Positions 6,271 to 13,529 are shown, counted from the first letter of the stretch. The stretch is DNA of 15,834 nt from Pseudolachnospira sp964507035 (GCA_964507035.1 CAZDOQ010000029.1:1-15834); one strand, 5' to 3'. Numbers and translations are program-made. Notes: a model not told the origin generated them from the letters alone.

Positions 6271-6711
6271 TTATACCTCCTCCGCCGTACCACCTAACGC
6301 TTCAATTTTTTCTTTCGCCGCTGCGCTGAAGGCGTTTACCTTCACGTTCAGCTTTTTGGTCAGCTCGCCGTTGCCCAGGATCTTCACGCCGTCCCGGGGA
6401 TTCTTGATCACACCGGTTGCAAGCAGTGTCTCCACGGTTACTTCCGTACCGTCCTCAAACCGCTCCAGAGCGGACACGTTGATGCCCACAATGTGCTTGG
6501 AGTTGATGTTGGTGAAGCCTCTCTTGGGGATCCGGCGGTACAGAGGCATCTGGCCGCCTTCAAAGCCAGGGCGGGGTGCTCCGGAACGGGCCTTCTGGCC
6601 TTTGTGGCCCTTGCCGGCGGTCTTGCCGTTTCCAGAGCCATGGCCGCGGCCTCTTCTGAAGTTATCGCTGTGTTTCGAGCCTGCAGCGGGCTGTAAATTT
6701 GACAATTCCAT
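6271..6711 (-). CDS. rplO: 50S ribosomal protein L15 (uL15)
   Basis: Late-assembling large-subunit protein that threads between 23S rRNA domains. 146 residues, the same as B. subtilis. The glycine- and basic-rich N-terminal arm is typical (LQPAAGSKHSDNFRRGRGHG, then KTAGKGHKGQKAR, RPGFEGGQMPLYRRIPKRGF), followed by a globular C-terminal half ending EALGGTAEEV. ATG with GGAGGTAGCCAG upstream, 11 nt after rpmD. Its last codons contain the secY ribosome binding site, so the two are probably translated together. Confidence 0.98.
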   Translation of the reverse strand: MELSNLQPAAGSKHSDNFRRGRGHGSGNGKTAGKGHKGQKARSGAPRPGFEGGQMPLYRRIPKRGFTNINSKHIVGINVSALERFEDGTEVTVETLLATGVIKNPRDGVKILGNGELTKKLNVKVNAFSAAAKEKIEALGGTAEEV

Positions 6712-6722
6712 CTGGCTACCTC

Positions 6723-6905
6723 CTATGCTTCTTCTACCTTGACCAGGTGCTTCACCTGCTGGATCATCCCTCTGGTGGCCGCGTTGTCCGGCAGCTCCAC
6801 GGTCTTGTTCAGTTTCCGAAGGCCCAGAGCCTCCACCGTTTTCTTATGCTTGGGAATCGCACCGATGGTGGATTTCACCAATGTAATCTTCAATTTCTCT
6901 GCCAT
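6723..6905 (-). CDS. rpmD: 50S ribosomal protein L30 (uL30)
   Basis: Small large-subunit protein of 60 residues (usual 58-60). It starts MAEKLKITLVKSTIGAIPKH and contains the conserved KHKKTVEALGLRKLNKTVEL and RGMIQQVKHLVKVEE segments. The chosen ATG at 6903-6905 has AGGAGG upstream and matches the family start; the longer open frame to 6965 overlaps rpsE and is not supported. It lies 16 nt after rpsE and 11 nt before rplO. Confidence 0.98.
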   Translation of the reverse strand: MAEKLKITLVKSTIGAIPKHKKTVEALGLRKLNKTVELPDNAATRGMIQQVKHLVKVEEA

Positions 6906-6921
6906 TTTCCGCTTCCTCCTA

Positions 6922-7431
6922 TTAACCCAGAATCTCTTCCACGGATTTGCCGCGCCGCTTGGCAATCTCCTCCGGAGTCTTCAGGCTCTTGAGGCCCTCA
7001 ATGGAGGCCAGCACCACGTTCTGCTTGTTGGTGGAGCCCAGGGCTTTGGTACGAATGTTCTTGATACCAGCCAGCTCCATCACCGCACGGGCCGGGCCGC
7101 CGGCAATGATACCGGTTCCTTCGGGAGCTCTCTTCAGCATCACGCTGGCGCTGCCGAACTTGCCGATATAGTCGTGGGGAATACTGTTGTTCTCGTCGAT
7201 GGGCACGGTGATCACCTTCTTCATGGCATCCTCTTTGCCCTTGCGGATGGCCTCCGGGATCTCGGCGGCTTTTCCCATGCCGGCTCCCACATGGCCGTTG
7301 CCGTCGCCCACCACCACCAGGGCTGTGAACCGCATGTTGCGGCCGCCCTTGACGGTTTTGGACACGCGCTTAATGGCAACTACTCTATCCTGTAATTCCA
7401 GATTGCTAACGTCAACGATTGTACGCTTCAT
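6922..7431 (-). CDS. rpsE: 30S ribosomal protein S5 (uS5)
   Basis: Small-subunit protein near the mRNA entry channel, linked to decoding accuracy and to mRNA helicase activity with S3 and S4. 169 residues (B. subtilis 166). The N-terminal dsRNA-binding-like domain has LQDRVVAIKRVSKTVKGGRN and FTALVVVGDGNGHVGAGMGK; the second domain has KRAPEGTGIIAGGPARAVME and ALGSTNKQNVV. The loop (about residues 20-32) associated with spectinomycin response in other bacteria has the ordinary sequence, with no visible deletion. ATG, 12 nt after rplR. Confidence 0.98.
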   Translation of the reverse strand: MKRTIVDVSNLELQDRVVAIKRVSKTVKGGRNMRFTALVVVGDGNGHVGAGMGKAAEIPEAIRKGKEDAMKKVITVPIDENNSIPHDYIGKFGSASVMLKRAPEGTGIIAGGPARAVMELAGIKNIRTKALGSTNKQNVVLASIEGLKSLKTPEEIAKRRGKSVEEILG

Positions 7432-7443
7432 GCTTTCCTCCTC

Positions 7444-7812
7444 TTAGAACTCCAGGCCGGCTTCGCGGGCCGCGTCTGCCAGTGCCTGAATTTTTCCCTG
7501 ATAAATGAACCCGCCTCTGTCGAAGACAACCGTGTGGATGCCCTTCTCCAGCGCCTTCTTGGCAATCACTGTTCCCAGGTAGGAAGCAGCGGCTACATCA
7601 TCGGTTTGGGAAAGCTCCGCCTTCACATCCTTCTGCGTGGTGGACGCGGAAACCAACGTGGCCTGCGCATCGTCGTCAATGATCTGGGCGTACATATGAT
7701 GGTTGCTCCGGAACACTGCCAGGCGGGGACGCTCGGCGGTGCCGCGGAAGCGATTACGAATTTTCATGTGCTTTTTGGCACGAACTGCTGATCTGGATTC
7801 TTTCCTAATCAT
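7444..7812 (-). CDS. rplR: 50S ribosomal protein L18 (uL18)
   Basis: 5S rRNA-binding protein that, with L5, places 5S rRNA in the central protuberance. 122 residues (B. subtilis 120). Basic N-terminal arm with MKIRNRFRGTAERPRLAVFR, then SNHHMYAQIIDD, and the C-terminal FDRGGFIYQGKIQALADAAR with the expected ending GLEF. ATG, 17 nt after rplF. Confidence 0.98.
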   Translation of the reverse strand: MIRKESRSAVRAKKHMKIRNRFRGTAERPRLAVFRSNHHMYAQIIDDDAQATLVSASTTQKDVKAELSQTDDVAAASYLGTVIAKKALEKGIHTVVFDRGGFIYQGKIQALADAAREAGLEF

Positions 7813-7829
7813 GTCTCTCGCTCCTCCTA

Positions 7830-8372
7830 TTATTTCTTACCAGCCTTGCCAACCTTGCGCCGGATCACTTCGTCCGCATATTTAATGCCCTTGCCCTTGT
7901 AAGGCTCCGGACCTCTCTTCGCTCTGATCTCGGCAGCGTACTGACCAACCTTCTCTTTGTCGATACCCTTTACGATAATCTTGTTCTGGCCGTCGCACAC
8001 AGCCTCCAGTCCCTCCGGATCCACCAGTTCCACCGGATGGGAGTAGCCCAGGGAAAGCACCAGGGTCTTGCCCTGCTTCTGGGCCCGGTAGCCGACGCCG
8101 TTGATCTCCAGGACTTTCTCGTAGCCCTGGCTGACGCCAAGCACCATGTTATTGATTAAGGTTCTGGTGAGACCGTGAAGGGATTTCATCTTCTTCAGGT
8201 CGCTGGGACGGGAAACGGTGACATGGCCGTCTTCCACCTTGATCTCCATCTCAGCCGGAAGAACTCTCTCCAGGGTCCCCTTGGGACCTTTTACCGTCAC
8301 TTTATTATTTTCTGCAATCTCTACCGTGATGCCGGCAGGGATCGCGATGGGCGTTCTACCAATTCGTGACAT
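7830..8372 (-). CDS. rplF: 50S ribosomal protein L6 (uL6)
   Basis: Large-subunit protein near the factor-binding site, built of two duplicated alpha/beta domains. 180 residues (B. subtilis 179). It starts MSRIGRTPIAIPAGITVEI and has VKGPKGTLERVLP, HGLTRTLINNMVLGVSQGYE, GYRAQKQGKTLVLSLGYSHP and the second-domain signature RAKRGPEPYKGKGIKYADE. ATG with GGAGGTAAGGCGAA upstream. It follows rpsH after a 75-nt gap, longer than most in this stretch. Confidence 0.98.
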   Translation of the reverse strand: MSRIGRTPIAIPAGITVEIAENNKVTVKGPKGTLERVLPAEMEIKVEDGHVTVSRPSDLKKMKSLHGLTRTLINNMVLGVSQGYEKVLEINGVGYRAQKQGKTLVLSLGYSHPVELVDPEGLEAVCDGQNKIIVKGIDKEKVGQYAAEIRAKRGPEPYKGKGIKYADEVIRRKVGKAGKK

Positions 8373-8415
8373 TTCGCCTTACCTCCAAATTTTCTTTGCC
8401 CCATGGCCTTGGGGG

Positions 8416-8418
8416 ATT
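8416..8418. other. rpsH-rplF gap (8373-8447), short dyad only
   Basis: The 75-nt gap has no gene. A 5-bp dyad with a 6-nt loop (CCCCA at 8400-8404, TGGGG at 8411-8415) is the only structure I see, apart from the rplF ribosome binding site. It is weak and has no T tract on the minus strand. Confidence 0.3.
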
Positions 8419-8447
8419 CTTTGTTCAAACTCGCTGGATGCTGCCGC

Positions 8448-8849
8448 TTACCAAACAAAGGCCAGCACTTCGCCGCCTACGTTCTTCTGACGGGCTTCCT
8501 TATCCGTCAGCACGCCCTGGTTGGTGGAAATAATGGCAATTCCCAGTCCTCCCAGCACCTTGGGCAGTTCTTCCGCGTTGGCATACACACGCAGGCCCGG
8601 TTTGGAAATTCTCTTGAGTCCGGTGATGATCTTCTCGTTCTTGTCTGCGCCGTACTTCAGGGTGACGCGGATGGTCTTGAAAGCGCCATCCTCCAGCAGC
8701 GTATATTTCTCAATGTAACCTTCCTTCACCAGAATGTCGGCGATGGCCACTTTCATCTTGGAGGAAGGGATGTCTACCGTGTCGTGCTTTGCCGTATTGG
8801 CATTGCGGATTCTTGTGAGCATATCCGCAATGGGGTCACTCATCGTCAT
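8448..8849 (-). CDS. rpsH: 30S ribosomal protein S8 (uS8)
   Basis: Primary 16S rRNA-binding protein of the central domain; in E. coli it is the translational repressor of the spc operon. 133 residues (B. subtilis 132). It opens MTMSDPIADMLTRIRNANTA and contains DIPSSKMKVAIADILVKEGY, GLKRISKPGLRVYANAEELP and the C-terminal GIAIISTNQGVLTDKEARQK plus GGEVLAFVW. The ATG at 8847-8849 has AAAGGAGG 8 nt upstream; an ATG two codons later is possible but less well spaced. It lies 39 nt after rpsN. Confidence 0.98.
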   Translation of the reverse strand: MTMSDPIADMLTRIRNANTAKHDTVDIPSSKMKVAIADILVKEGYIEKYTLLEDGAFKTIRVTLKYGADKNEKIITGLKRISKPGLRVYANAEELPKVLGGLGIAIISTNQGVLTDKEARQKNVGGEVLAFVW

Positions 8850-8888
8850 TTCAGTTGCCTCCTTTATTTTTCTCTACCACGCTGGTTC

Positions 8889-9074
8889 TTACCAGCTCGC
8901 CTTCTTCACACCGGGAATCTGTCCCTTGTACGCCAGCTCGCGGAAGCAGATTCTGCAGATTCCGTATTTTCTCAGATAGGCGTGAGGACGGCCACAAATC
9001 CTGCAGCGGTTGTATTCTCTGGTAGAGAACTTGGCGGGACGCTGCTGTTTAATCTTCATAGAAGTCTTTGCCAT
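8889..9074 (-). CDS. rpsN: 30S ribosomal protein S14, type Z (zinc form)
   Basis: Short form of S14 (uS14) in the 30S head, 61 residues, exactly the usual type Z length (also called rpsZ). The zinc ligands C24, C27, C40 and C43 are all present (NRCRICGRPHAYLRKYGICR, then ICFRELAY). It ends in the standard IPGVKKASW. ATG with GGAGG 9 nt upstream, 13 nt after rplE. The short zinc form in the spc operon is typical of Gram-positives. Confidence 0.98.
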   Translation of the reverse strand: MAKTSMKIKQQRPAKFSTREYNRCRICGRPHAYLRKYGICRICFRELAYKGQIPGVKKASW

Positions 9075-9087
9075 GGAAACTTTCCTC

Positions 9088-9630
9088 CTAATTCTTTCTA
9101 AACGGCATGTTGAACATGGTCAGCAGTTCACGGGCTTCCTCGTCGGTCCCGGCGGTGGTCACAAAGACCACATCCATGCCGCGGACCTTGTCGATCTTGT
9201 CGTACTCGATCTCCGGGAAGATCAGCTGCTCCTTAATACCCAGAGCATAGTTGCCCCGGCCGTCGAAAGCATTGGGATTTACGCCGCGGAAGTCACGAAC
9301 CCGGGGCAGTGCCAGGTTGATCAGACGGTCAGCGAACTCGTACATCTTCTCGCCCCGCAGGGTCACCTTGCAGCCAATGTTCATGCCCTCGCGGATCTTA
9401 AAGTTGGCGATGGACTTTTTGGCTTTGGTCACAACCGGCTTCTGACCGGTGATGATCTCCAGGTCCTTGGCGGCGGATTCCAGGAGTTTCGCGTTCTCTT
9501 TCGCTTCCCCTACGCCCATGTTCACAACGATTTTATCCAGCTTCGGAATCTGCATCACATTCTTGTAGCCGAACTTCTTCATCATGGCAGGAGCGATTTC
9601 ATTGATATATTGTTCTTTTAATCTACTCAC
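9088..9630 (-). CDS. rplE: 50S ribosomal protein L5 (uL5), GTG start
   Basis: 5S rRNA-binding protein of the central protuberance that also contacts P-site tRNA. 180 residues (B. subtilis 179). Starts with GTG (MSRLKEQYINEIAPAMMKKF), then KIVVNMGVGEAKENAK, ITGQKPVVTKAKKSIANFK, IREGMNIGCKVTLRGEKMYE, RVRDFRGVNPNAFDGRGNYA and the terminal MFNMPFRK. AGGAGG at 9640-9645 lies 9 nt before the GTG at 9628-9630, which settles the start. Confidence 0.98.
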   Translation of the reverse strand: MSRLKEQYINEIAPAMMKKFGYKNVMQIPKLDKIVVNMGVGEAKENAKLLESAAKDLEIITGQKPVVTKAKKSIANFKIREGMNIGCKVTLRGEKMYEFADRLINLALPRVRDFRGVNPNAFDGRGNYALGIKEQLIFPEIEYDKIDKVRGMDVVFVTTAGTDEEARELLTMFNMPFRKN

Positions 9631-9655
9631 TGTTTTGAACCTCCTCTCTTAAGAA

Positions 9656-9967
9656 TCACCCGATAACAGAACCGTCGATCTTTGCCACACGGACTTTCTT
9701 GCCTTCCCGCATCTCAAAGCCTACGCGGGTGACCTTGCCGTCCTTCACATACATCACATTGGAAATATCGATGGCCCCCTCCTTGTGGATGATTCCGCCG
9801 TTGGGGTTCTGGGCGCTCTGCTTGTTGTGCTTGGTTACCATGTTGGCGCCCTCCACGATGACACGGCCGTTCTTGTGGTCGATTTTCAGGACCTTGCCCT
9901 CGTGGCCTTTATCTTTACCGGCAATGACCTTTACGGTATCGCCTACTTTAATTTTGCTCGTAGCCAT
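9656..9967 (-). CDS. rplX: 50S ribosomal protein L24 (uL24)
   Basis: Assembly-initiator protein that binds the 5' end of 23S rRNA and lies at the exit tunnel rim. 103 residues, the same as B. subtilis. The N-terminal KOW motif (KVGDTVKVIAGKDKGHEGKV, about 6-25) is clear, followed by VIVEGANMVTKHNK, the NPNGGIIHKEGAIDISNVMY segment and VGFEMREGKKVRVAK. ATG with AAGGAGG upstream, 11 nt after rplN. Confidence 0.98.
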   Translation of the reverse strand: MATSKIKVGDTVKVIAGKDKGHEGKVLKIDHKNGRVIVEGANMVTKHNKQSAQNPNGGIIHKEGAIDISNVMYVKDGKVTRVGFEMREGKKVRVAKIDGSVIG

Positions 9968-9978
9968 TTCGTACCTCC

Positions 9979-10347
9979 TTATAACACTTCCGGAGCCAGG
10001 GACACGATCTTCATGAACTGCTTATCGCGGAGTTCTCTGGCCACCGGCCCGAAAATACGGGTGCCCCGGGGGGTTTTGTCGTCGCGGATGATAACGGCCG
10101 CGTTCTCGTCAAATTTGATATAGGAGCCGTTTTTCCGGCGGGCGCCGTGCTTGGTGCGGACCACAACCGCCTTCACCACATCGCCCTTCTTTACAACGCC
10201 GCCAGGTGTTGCATCTTTGACCGTAGCAACGATAATATCGCCAATGTTCGCATATCTTCTCAGGGAACCGCCCATCACACGGATGCAGAGCAGTTCTTTC
10301 GCGCCTGTGTTATCGGCGACTTTCAGTCTGCTTTCCTGTTGAATCAT
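9979..10347 (-). CDS. rplN: 50S ribosomal protein L14 (uL14)
   Basis: Large-subunit interface protein forming bridge B8 and the binding site of the silencing factor RsfS. 122 residues, the standard length. It starts MIQQESRLKVADNTGAKELL and continues CIRVMGGSLRRYANIGDIIV, VKKGDVVKAVVVRTKHGARR, FDENAAVIIRDDKTPRGTRI and the ending REKQFMKI-type segment (here RDKQFMKIVSLAPEVL). ATG, 18 nt after rpsQ. Confidence 0.98.
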   Translation of the reverse strand: MIQQESRLKVADNTGAKELLCIRVMGGSLRRYANIGDIIVATVKDATPGGVVKKGDVVKAVVVRTKHGARRKNGSYIKFDENAAVIIRDDKTPRGTRIFGPVARELRDKQFMKIVSLAPEVL

Positions 10348-10365
10348 ATCTATATTCCTCCTGGC

Positions 10366-10620
10366 TTATTTCGCTCTCTCCACTACCTCGACCAGTCTCC
10401 ATCTCTTGTCCTTGGAAAGAGGTCTCGTCTCCATGACTCTCACGGTATCGCCAATGGCACAGGTATTCTCCTCGTCATGCGCCTTCAGTTTATAGGTTCT
10501 CTTTACAATCTTGCCGTACAGCGGATGTCTCACATGGTCCTCAATGGCAACAACGATGGTCTTATCCATTTTGTTGCTGATCACTTTTCCGGTACGCGTT
10601 TTTCTCAGATTTCTTTCCAC
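10366..10620 (-). CDS. rpsQ: 30S ribosomal protein S17 (uS17), GTG start
   Basis: Primary 16S rRNA-binding OB-fold protein of the 30S body. 84 residues (B. subtilis 87). It reads MERNLRKTRTGKVISNKMDK, then TIVVAIEDHVRHPLYGKIVK, KLKAHDEENTCAIGDTVRVM and ETRPLSKDKRWRLVEVVERAK, all conserved. The start is GTG at 10618-10620 with AGGAGG at 10630-10635, 9 nt upstream; that site overlaps the rpmC stop codon, so the two genes are probably coupled. Confidence 0.98.
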   Translation of the reverse strand: MERNLRKTRTGKVISNKMDKTIVVAIEDHVRHPLYGKIVKRTYKLKAHDEENTCAIGDTVRVMETRPLSKDKRWRLVEVVERAK

Positions 10621-10634
10621 GTTACGCTTCCTCC

Positions 10635-10844
10635 TTACTCAGCAACTTTCGTCTGCTCCGTGATAACAGTCTGAATGCGGGCAATGTTTTTCCTGACTTC
10701 CTTGATTCTGCCGGTGTTATCAAGCTGATTCGTTGCATTCTGAAATCTCAGGTTGAACAGTTCCTTCTTTGCAGCTACCAGTTCGGTATTCAGCTCAGCT
10801 ACAGTCTTTGCTCTCAGGTCTTTCAAATACACATTACTTTTCAC
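10635..10844 (-). CDS. rpmC: 50S ribosomal protein L29 (uL29), GTG start
   Basis: Tunnel-exit protein that forms part of the docking site for SRP and trigger factor. 69 residues (B. subtilis 66). Two-helix protein: KSNVYLKDLRAKTVAELNTE, then LFNLRFQNATNQLDNTGRIK, then VRKNIARIQTVITEQ, as expected. The start is GTG at 10842-10844, only 2 nt after the rplP stop. The site GGTGA (10851-10855), 6 nt upstream, lies inside the last codons of rplP, so translation is likely coupled. Confidence 0.97.
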   Translation of the reverse strand: MKSNVYLKDLRAKTVAELNTELVAAKKELFNLRFQNATNQLDNTGRIKEVRKNIARIQTVITEQTKVAE

Positions 10845-10846
10845 TG

Positions 10847-11272
10847 TTATTCACCGCCTTCTAAGTCTGCTTTGGAAGCGATTTTGCACTTCACGGGCAA
10901 TTTGTGCATGGCAAGGCGCAGGGCCTCCTTTGCCGTCTCCTCAGGTACGCCAGCCACCTCGAACATAACGCGGCCGGGCTTCACAACCGCCACCCAGTAC
11001 TCCAGGGAGCCTTTACCAGAACCCATACGGGTCTCAGCGGGCTTGGTGGTCACCGGCTTATCCGGGAAGATCTTGATCCAGACCTTACCGCCGCGCTTCA
11101 TGTAACGGGTCATGGCCACACGGGCAGCCTCGATCTGATTGGATTTGACCCAGGCGGGCTCCATAGCAACCAATCCGTATTCGCCGTTGGTGATCTTGTT
11201 TCCTCTCATGGCCTTGCCGGTCATGGAACCGCGAAACTGTTTACGACGTTTTACTCTCTTCGGCATTAACAT
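10847..11272 (-). CDS. rplP: 50S ribosomal protein L16 (uL16)
   Basis: Late-assembling large-subunit protein that helps shape the A-site tRNA pocket. 141 residues (B. subtilis 144). It starts MLMPKRVKRRKQFRGSMTGK and contains GEYGLVAMEPAWVKSNQIEA, ARVAMTRYMKRGGKVWIKIF, the loop PVTTKPAETRMGSGKGSLEY and WVAVVKPGRVMFEVAGV. The arginine and methionine residues of the loop facing the peptidyl transferase centre are present. ATG 2 nt after the rpsC stop. Confidence 0.98.
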   Translation of the reverse strand: MLMPKRVKRRKQFRGSMTGKAMRGNKITNGEYGLVAMEPAWVKSNQIEAARVAMTRYMKRGGKVWIKIFPDKPVTTKPAETRMGSGKGSLEYWVAVVKPGRVMFEVAGVPEETAKEALRLAMHKLPVKCKIASKADLEGGE

Positions 11273-11274
11273 GA

Positions 11275-11931
11275 TTATTTCTCGCTCCCTTCCTTGTTTT
11301 TCTTGGCGGGAAGCACCTCACCTTTGTAGATCCAGACCTTCACGCCCAGACGGCCATAGGTGGTGTTGGCCTCCGCGAATCCGTAGTCGATGTCTGCGCG
11401 CAGGGTCTGCAGCGGAATGGTTCCCTCGCTGTAGAACTCTTTACGGGCAATATCCGCACCGCCCAGACGGCCGCCCACAGAAGCCTTGATTCCCATGATC
11501 CCCGTCTTCATGGAGCGGGACATGGCGGACTTCATGGCACGGCGGAAGGAAACACGGTTCTCCAGCTGCTTGGCAATGCCTTCTGCCACCAGCTGCGCAT
11601 CCCGGTCCGGTCTCTTGACCTCCTTGATGTCGATGAACAGCTTCTTGTCCGTCATCTTCTGCACATCCGCCTTCAGCTTCTCAATCTCCGCGCCGCCTTT
11701 GCCGATGACAATGCCGGGTTTGGCGGTGTGGATGGTCACCTTCACACGGTCGGATGCTCTCTCAATCTCAATCCGGGAAACGCCGGACTCGTACAGTCTC
11801 TTCTTCAGATATTTTCTGATCTTATAATCTTCTACCAGGTTGTCGGCGAAACCGCCTTCCGCATACCAGTTGGAATCCCAATCCTTAATGACGCCGACTC
11901 TCAAACCATGGGGATTTACTTTCTGACCCAT
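11275..11931 (-). CDS. rpsC: 30S ribosomal protein S3 (uS3)
   Basis: Small-subunit head protein at the mRNA entry tunnel. 218 residues, the same as B. subtilis. N-terminal domain MGQKVNPHGLRVGVIKDWDS, then KRLYESGVSRIEIERASDRV, then the type II KH motif PGIVIGKGG (72-80). The C-terminal domain contains QLENRVSFRRAMKSAMSRSM, ASVGGRLGGADIARKEFYSE, GTIPLQTLRADIDYGFAEAN and LGVKVWIYKGEVLP. ATG 11 nt after rplV. Confidence 0.98.
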   Translation of the reverse strand: MGQKVNPHGLRVGVIKDWDSNWYAEGGFADNLVEDYKIRKYLKKRLYESGVSRIEIERASDRVKVTIHTAKPGIVIGKGGAEIEKLKADVQKMTDKKLFIDIKEVKRPDRDAQLVAEGIAKQLENRVSFRRAMKSAMSRSMKTGIMGIKASVGGRLGGADIARKEFYSEGTIPLQTLRADIDYGFAEANTTYGRLGVKVWIYKGEVLPAKKNKEGSEK

Positions 11932-11942
11932 TATGACCCTCC

Positions 11943-12329
11943 TTATTTCTCGTCCAGCACGATGGTGATGTGGCTCATACGCTTCTCAATGCGGTATGCC
12001 CGGCCCTGTGCTCTCGGCTGAATTCTCTTCATTGTCGGTCCCTTGTTGGCGTAGCATTCTGCCACGTACAGATTGTCGGCGGAAAGGCCGTTGTTGTTCT
12101 CTGCGTTGGCGATGGCCGATTTCAGCAGTTTCGCAATGAGCTCGGAAGCGTAGCGGGGATTGTAGGTCACAATCGCCAGCGCGGTCTGCGCATCCTTACC
12201 GCGGATTGCATCTAATACAAAGCATGCTTTCTGAACGGAAACCCGGGCGTAAGACAGCTTGGCGCTGGGCCGGGTATCCTTCTGTGCATTTCGTTCTCTT
12301 TTGATCTGACTTCTATGTCCTTTTGCCAT
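11943..12329 (-). CDS. rplV: 50S ribosomal protein L22 (uL22)
   Basis: Large-subunit protein whose long beta-hairpin lines the exit tunnel near the macrolide site. 128 residues, about 15 longer than B. subtilis (113), the extra residues forming a basic N-terminal tail (MAKGHRSQIKRERNAQKDTR). The core is standard: LSYARVSVQKACFVLDAIRG, LLKSAIANAENNNGLSADNL, and the tunnel hairpin KGPTMKRIQPRAQGRAYRIE followed by RMSHITIVL. The tail looks real, because the ATG at 12327-12329 has an AAGGAGG site upstream. No insertion or deletion in the hairpin that would suggest macrolide resistance. Confidence 0.97.
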   Translation of the reverse strand: MAKGHRSQIKRERNAQKDTRPSAKLSYARVSVQKACFVLDAIRGKDAQTALAIVTYNPRYASELIAKLLKSAIANAENNNGLSADNLYVAECYANKGPTMKRIQPRAQGRAYRIEKRMSHITIVLDEK

Positions 12330-12359
12330 GGATGAATACCTCCTTCCTGTGTTTGAAGC

Positions 12360-12641
12360 TTAGCGCTTACCTGTCTTCTTCTCGTCCTTGCCGTGTCCCC
12401 GGTAGGTTCTGGTGGCCACAAACTCACCCAGCTTGTGTCCTACCATATCCTCGGTGATATATACCGGCACATGCCGCCGTCCGTCGTGAACCGCAATGGT
12501 GTGGCTGACCATCTGAGGGAAGATGGTGGAACGGCGGGACCAGGTCTTGATAACAGTCTTCTGTCCTGCTGCGTTTAAAGCTTCTACCTTTTTCAGCAAA
12601 GATTCATCCGCAAAAGGGCCTTTTTTCAATGAGCGAGCCAT
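12360..12641 (-). CDS. rpsS: 30S ribosomal protein S19 (uS19)
   Basis: 30S head protein that pairs with S13 and forms an inter-subunit bridge. 93 residues (B. subtilis 92). It starts MARSLKKGPFADESLLKKVE and has KTVIKTWSRRSTIFPQMVSH, TIAVHDGRRHVPVYITEDMV, GHKLGEFVATRTYRGHGKDE, then a basic tail. ATG at 12639-12641, 14 nt after rplB. Confidence 0.98.
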   Translation of the reverse strand: MARSLKKGPFADESLLKKVEALNAAGQKTVIKTWSRRSTIFPQMVSHTIAVHDGRRHVPVYITEDMVGHKLGEFVATRTYRGHGKDEKKTGKR

Positions 12642-12655
12642 AATTTACCTCCTAA

Positions 12656-13501
12656 TTATTTCAGTGTTTTGCCGTCGCGTCTTCTCACAATCAGCTTGTT
12701 GGACTTATTCTTCTGCTTTCTGGTCTTCAGACCCAGAGCAGGCTTGCCCCAAGGAGTGCTGGGCCCCGGACGGCCGATGCCGCACTTGCCCTCACCACCG
12801 CCGTGGGGATGGTCGTTGGGGTTCATAACGGAACCGCGAACCGTGGGACGGATGCCCATGTGACGCTTACGTCCGGCTTTACCGATATTAACCAGAGAGT
12901 GCTCGCCGTTTCCTACGACGCCGATGGTGGCGCGGCAGTTGATGGGAACCATTCTCATCTCACCGGAGGGAAGTCTCAGAGTGGCGTACCGGCCTTCCTT
13001 GGCCATCAGCTGGGCTGCGCCGCCTGCGGAACGGACCATCTGGCCGCCCTTTCCAGGATGCAACTCAATGTTGTGGACCTGCGCGCCCACCGGGATGTTC
13101 TGCAGGGGCAGGCAGTTGCCCACACGGACCTCGGCGTTGGCGCCGCTCATCACCTGCATGCCATCGGTCAGCCCTTCCGGAGCCAGGATATAGGCCTTGG
13201 CGCCGTCTGCATAGCAGATCAGAGCGATGTTGGCGGTACGGTTAGGGTCGTACTCAATGCCGATGACCTTGGCAGGAATGCCGTCTTTGCTGTTTCTCTT
13301 GAAATCAATGATTCTGTATTTCTGCTTGGCGCCGCCGCCCTGATGGCGCACGGTGATTTTGCCCTGGTTGTTGCGGCCGGCGTTCTTGCTCTTAGAAACC
13401 AGAAGCGACTTTTCCGGCTCAGTTTTGGTAATCTCCGAGAAATCCAGGCCAGTCATCTGTCTTCTGGACGGAGTATACGGATTATACTTTTTGATACCCA
13501 T
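12656..13501 (-). CDS. rplB: 50S ribosomal protein L2 (uL2)
   Basis: Highly conserved large-subunit protein needed for subunit association and peptidyl transferase function. 281 residues (B. subtilis 277). It starts MGIKKYNPYTPSRRQMTGLD and contains GRNNQGKITVRHQGGGAKQK, the OB-fold/SH3 core, LHPGKGGQMVRSAGGAAQLM and the essential C-terminal motif MNPNDHPHGGGEG (about 226-238) with the functionally important histidines H231 and H233. The basic tail LKTRKQKNKSNKLIVRRR is typical. ATG with AAGGAG 8 nt upstream, 64 nt after rplW. Confidence 0.98.
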   Translation of the reverse strand: MGIKKYNPYTPSRRQMTGLDFSEITKTEPEKSLLVSKSKNAGRNNQGKITVRHQGGGAKQKYRIIDFKRNSKDGIPAKVIGIEYDPNRTANIALICYADGAKAYILAPEGLTDGMQVMSGANAEVRVGNCLPLQNIPVGAQVHNIELHPGKGGQMVRSAGGAAQLMAKEGRYATLRLPSGEMRMVPINCRATIGVVGNGEHSLVNIGKAGRKRHMGIRPTVRGSVMNPNDHPHGGGEGKCGIGRPGPSTPWGKPALGLKTRKQKNKSNKLIVRRRDGKTLK

Positions 13502-13529
13502 TGTCTTATCTCCTTAATTTTTTGTTCTC

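Noticed and set aside
6265..6275. TATAAT directly before the secY start codon
   Set aside because: It matches a -10 box but is formed by the rplO stop and secY start junction, would place the start of transcription inside secY, and has no suitable -35.
5154..6329. 391-codon plus-strand open frame opposite secY
   Set aside because: Antisense of a membrane protein gene; the product is dominated by His, Gln, Asp and Gly, mirroring hydrophobic codons on the true strand.
8400..8415. 5-bp dyad in the rpsH-rplF gap as a regulatory hairpin
   Set aside because: Short, of the size expected by chance, and not next to a T tract; listed only as a description of the gap.
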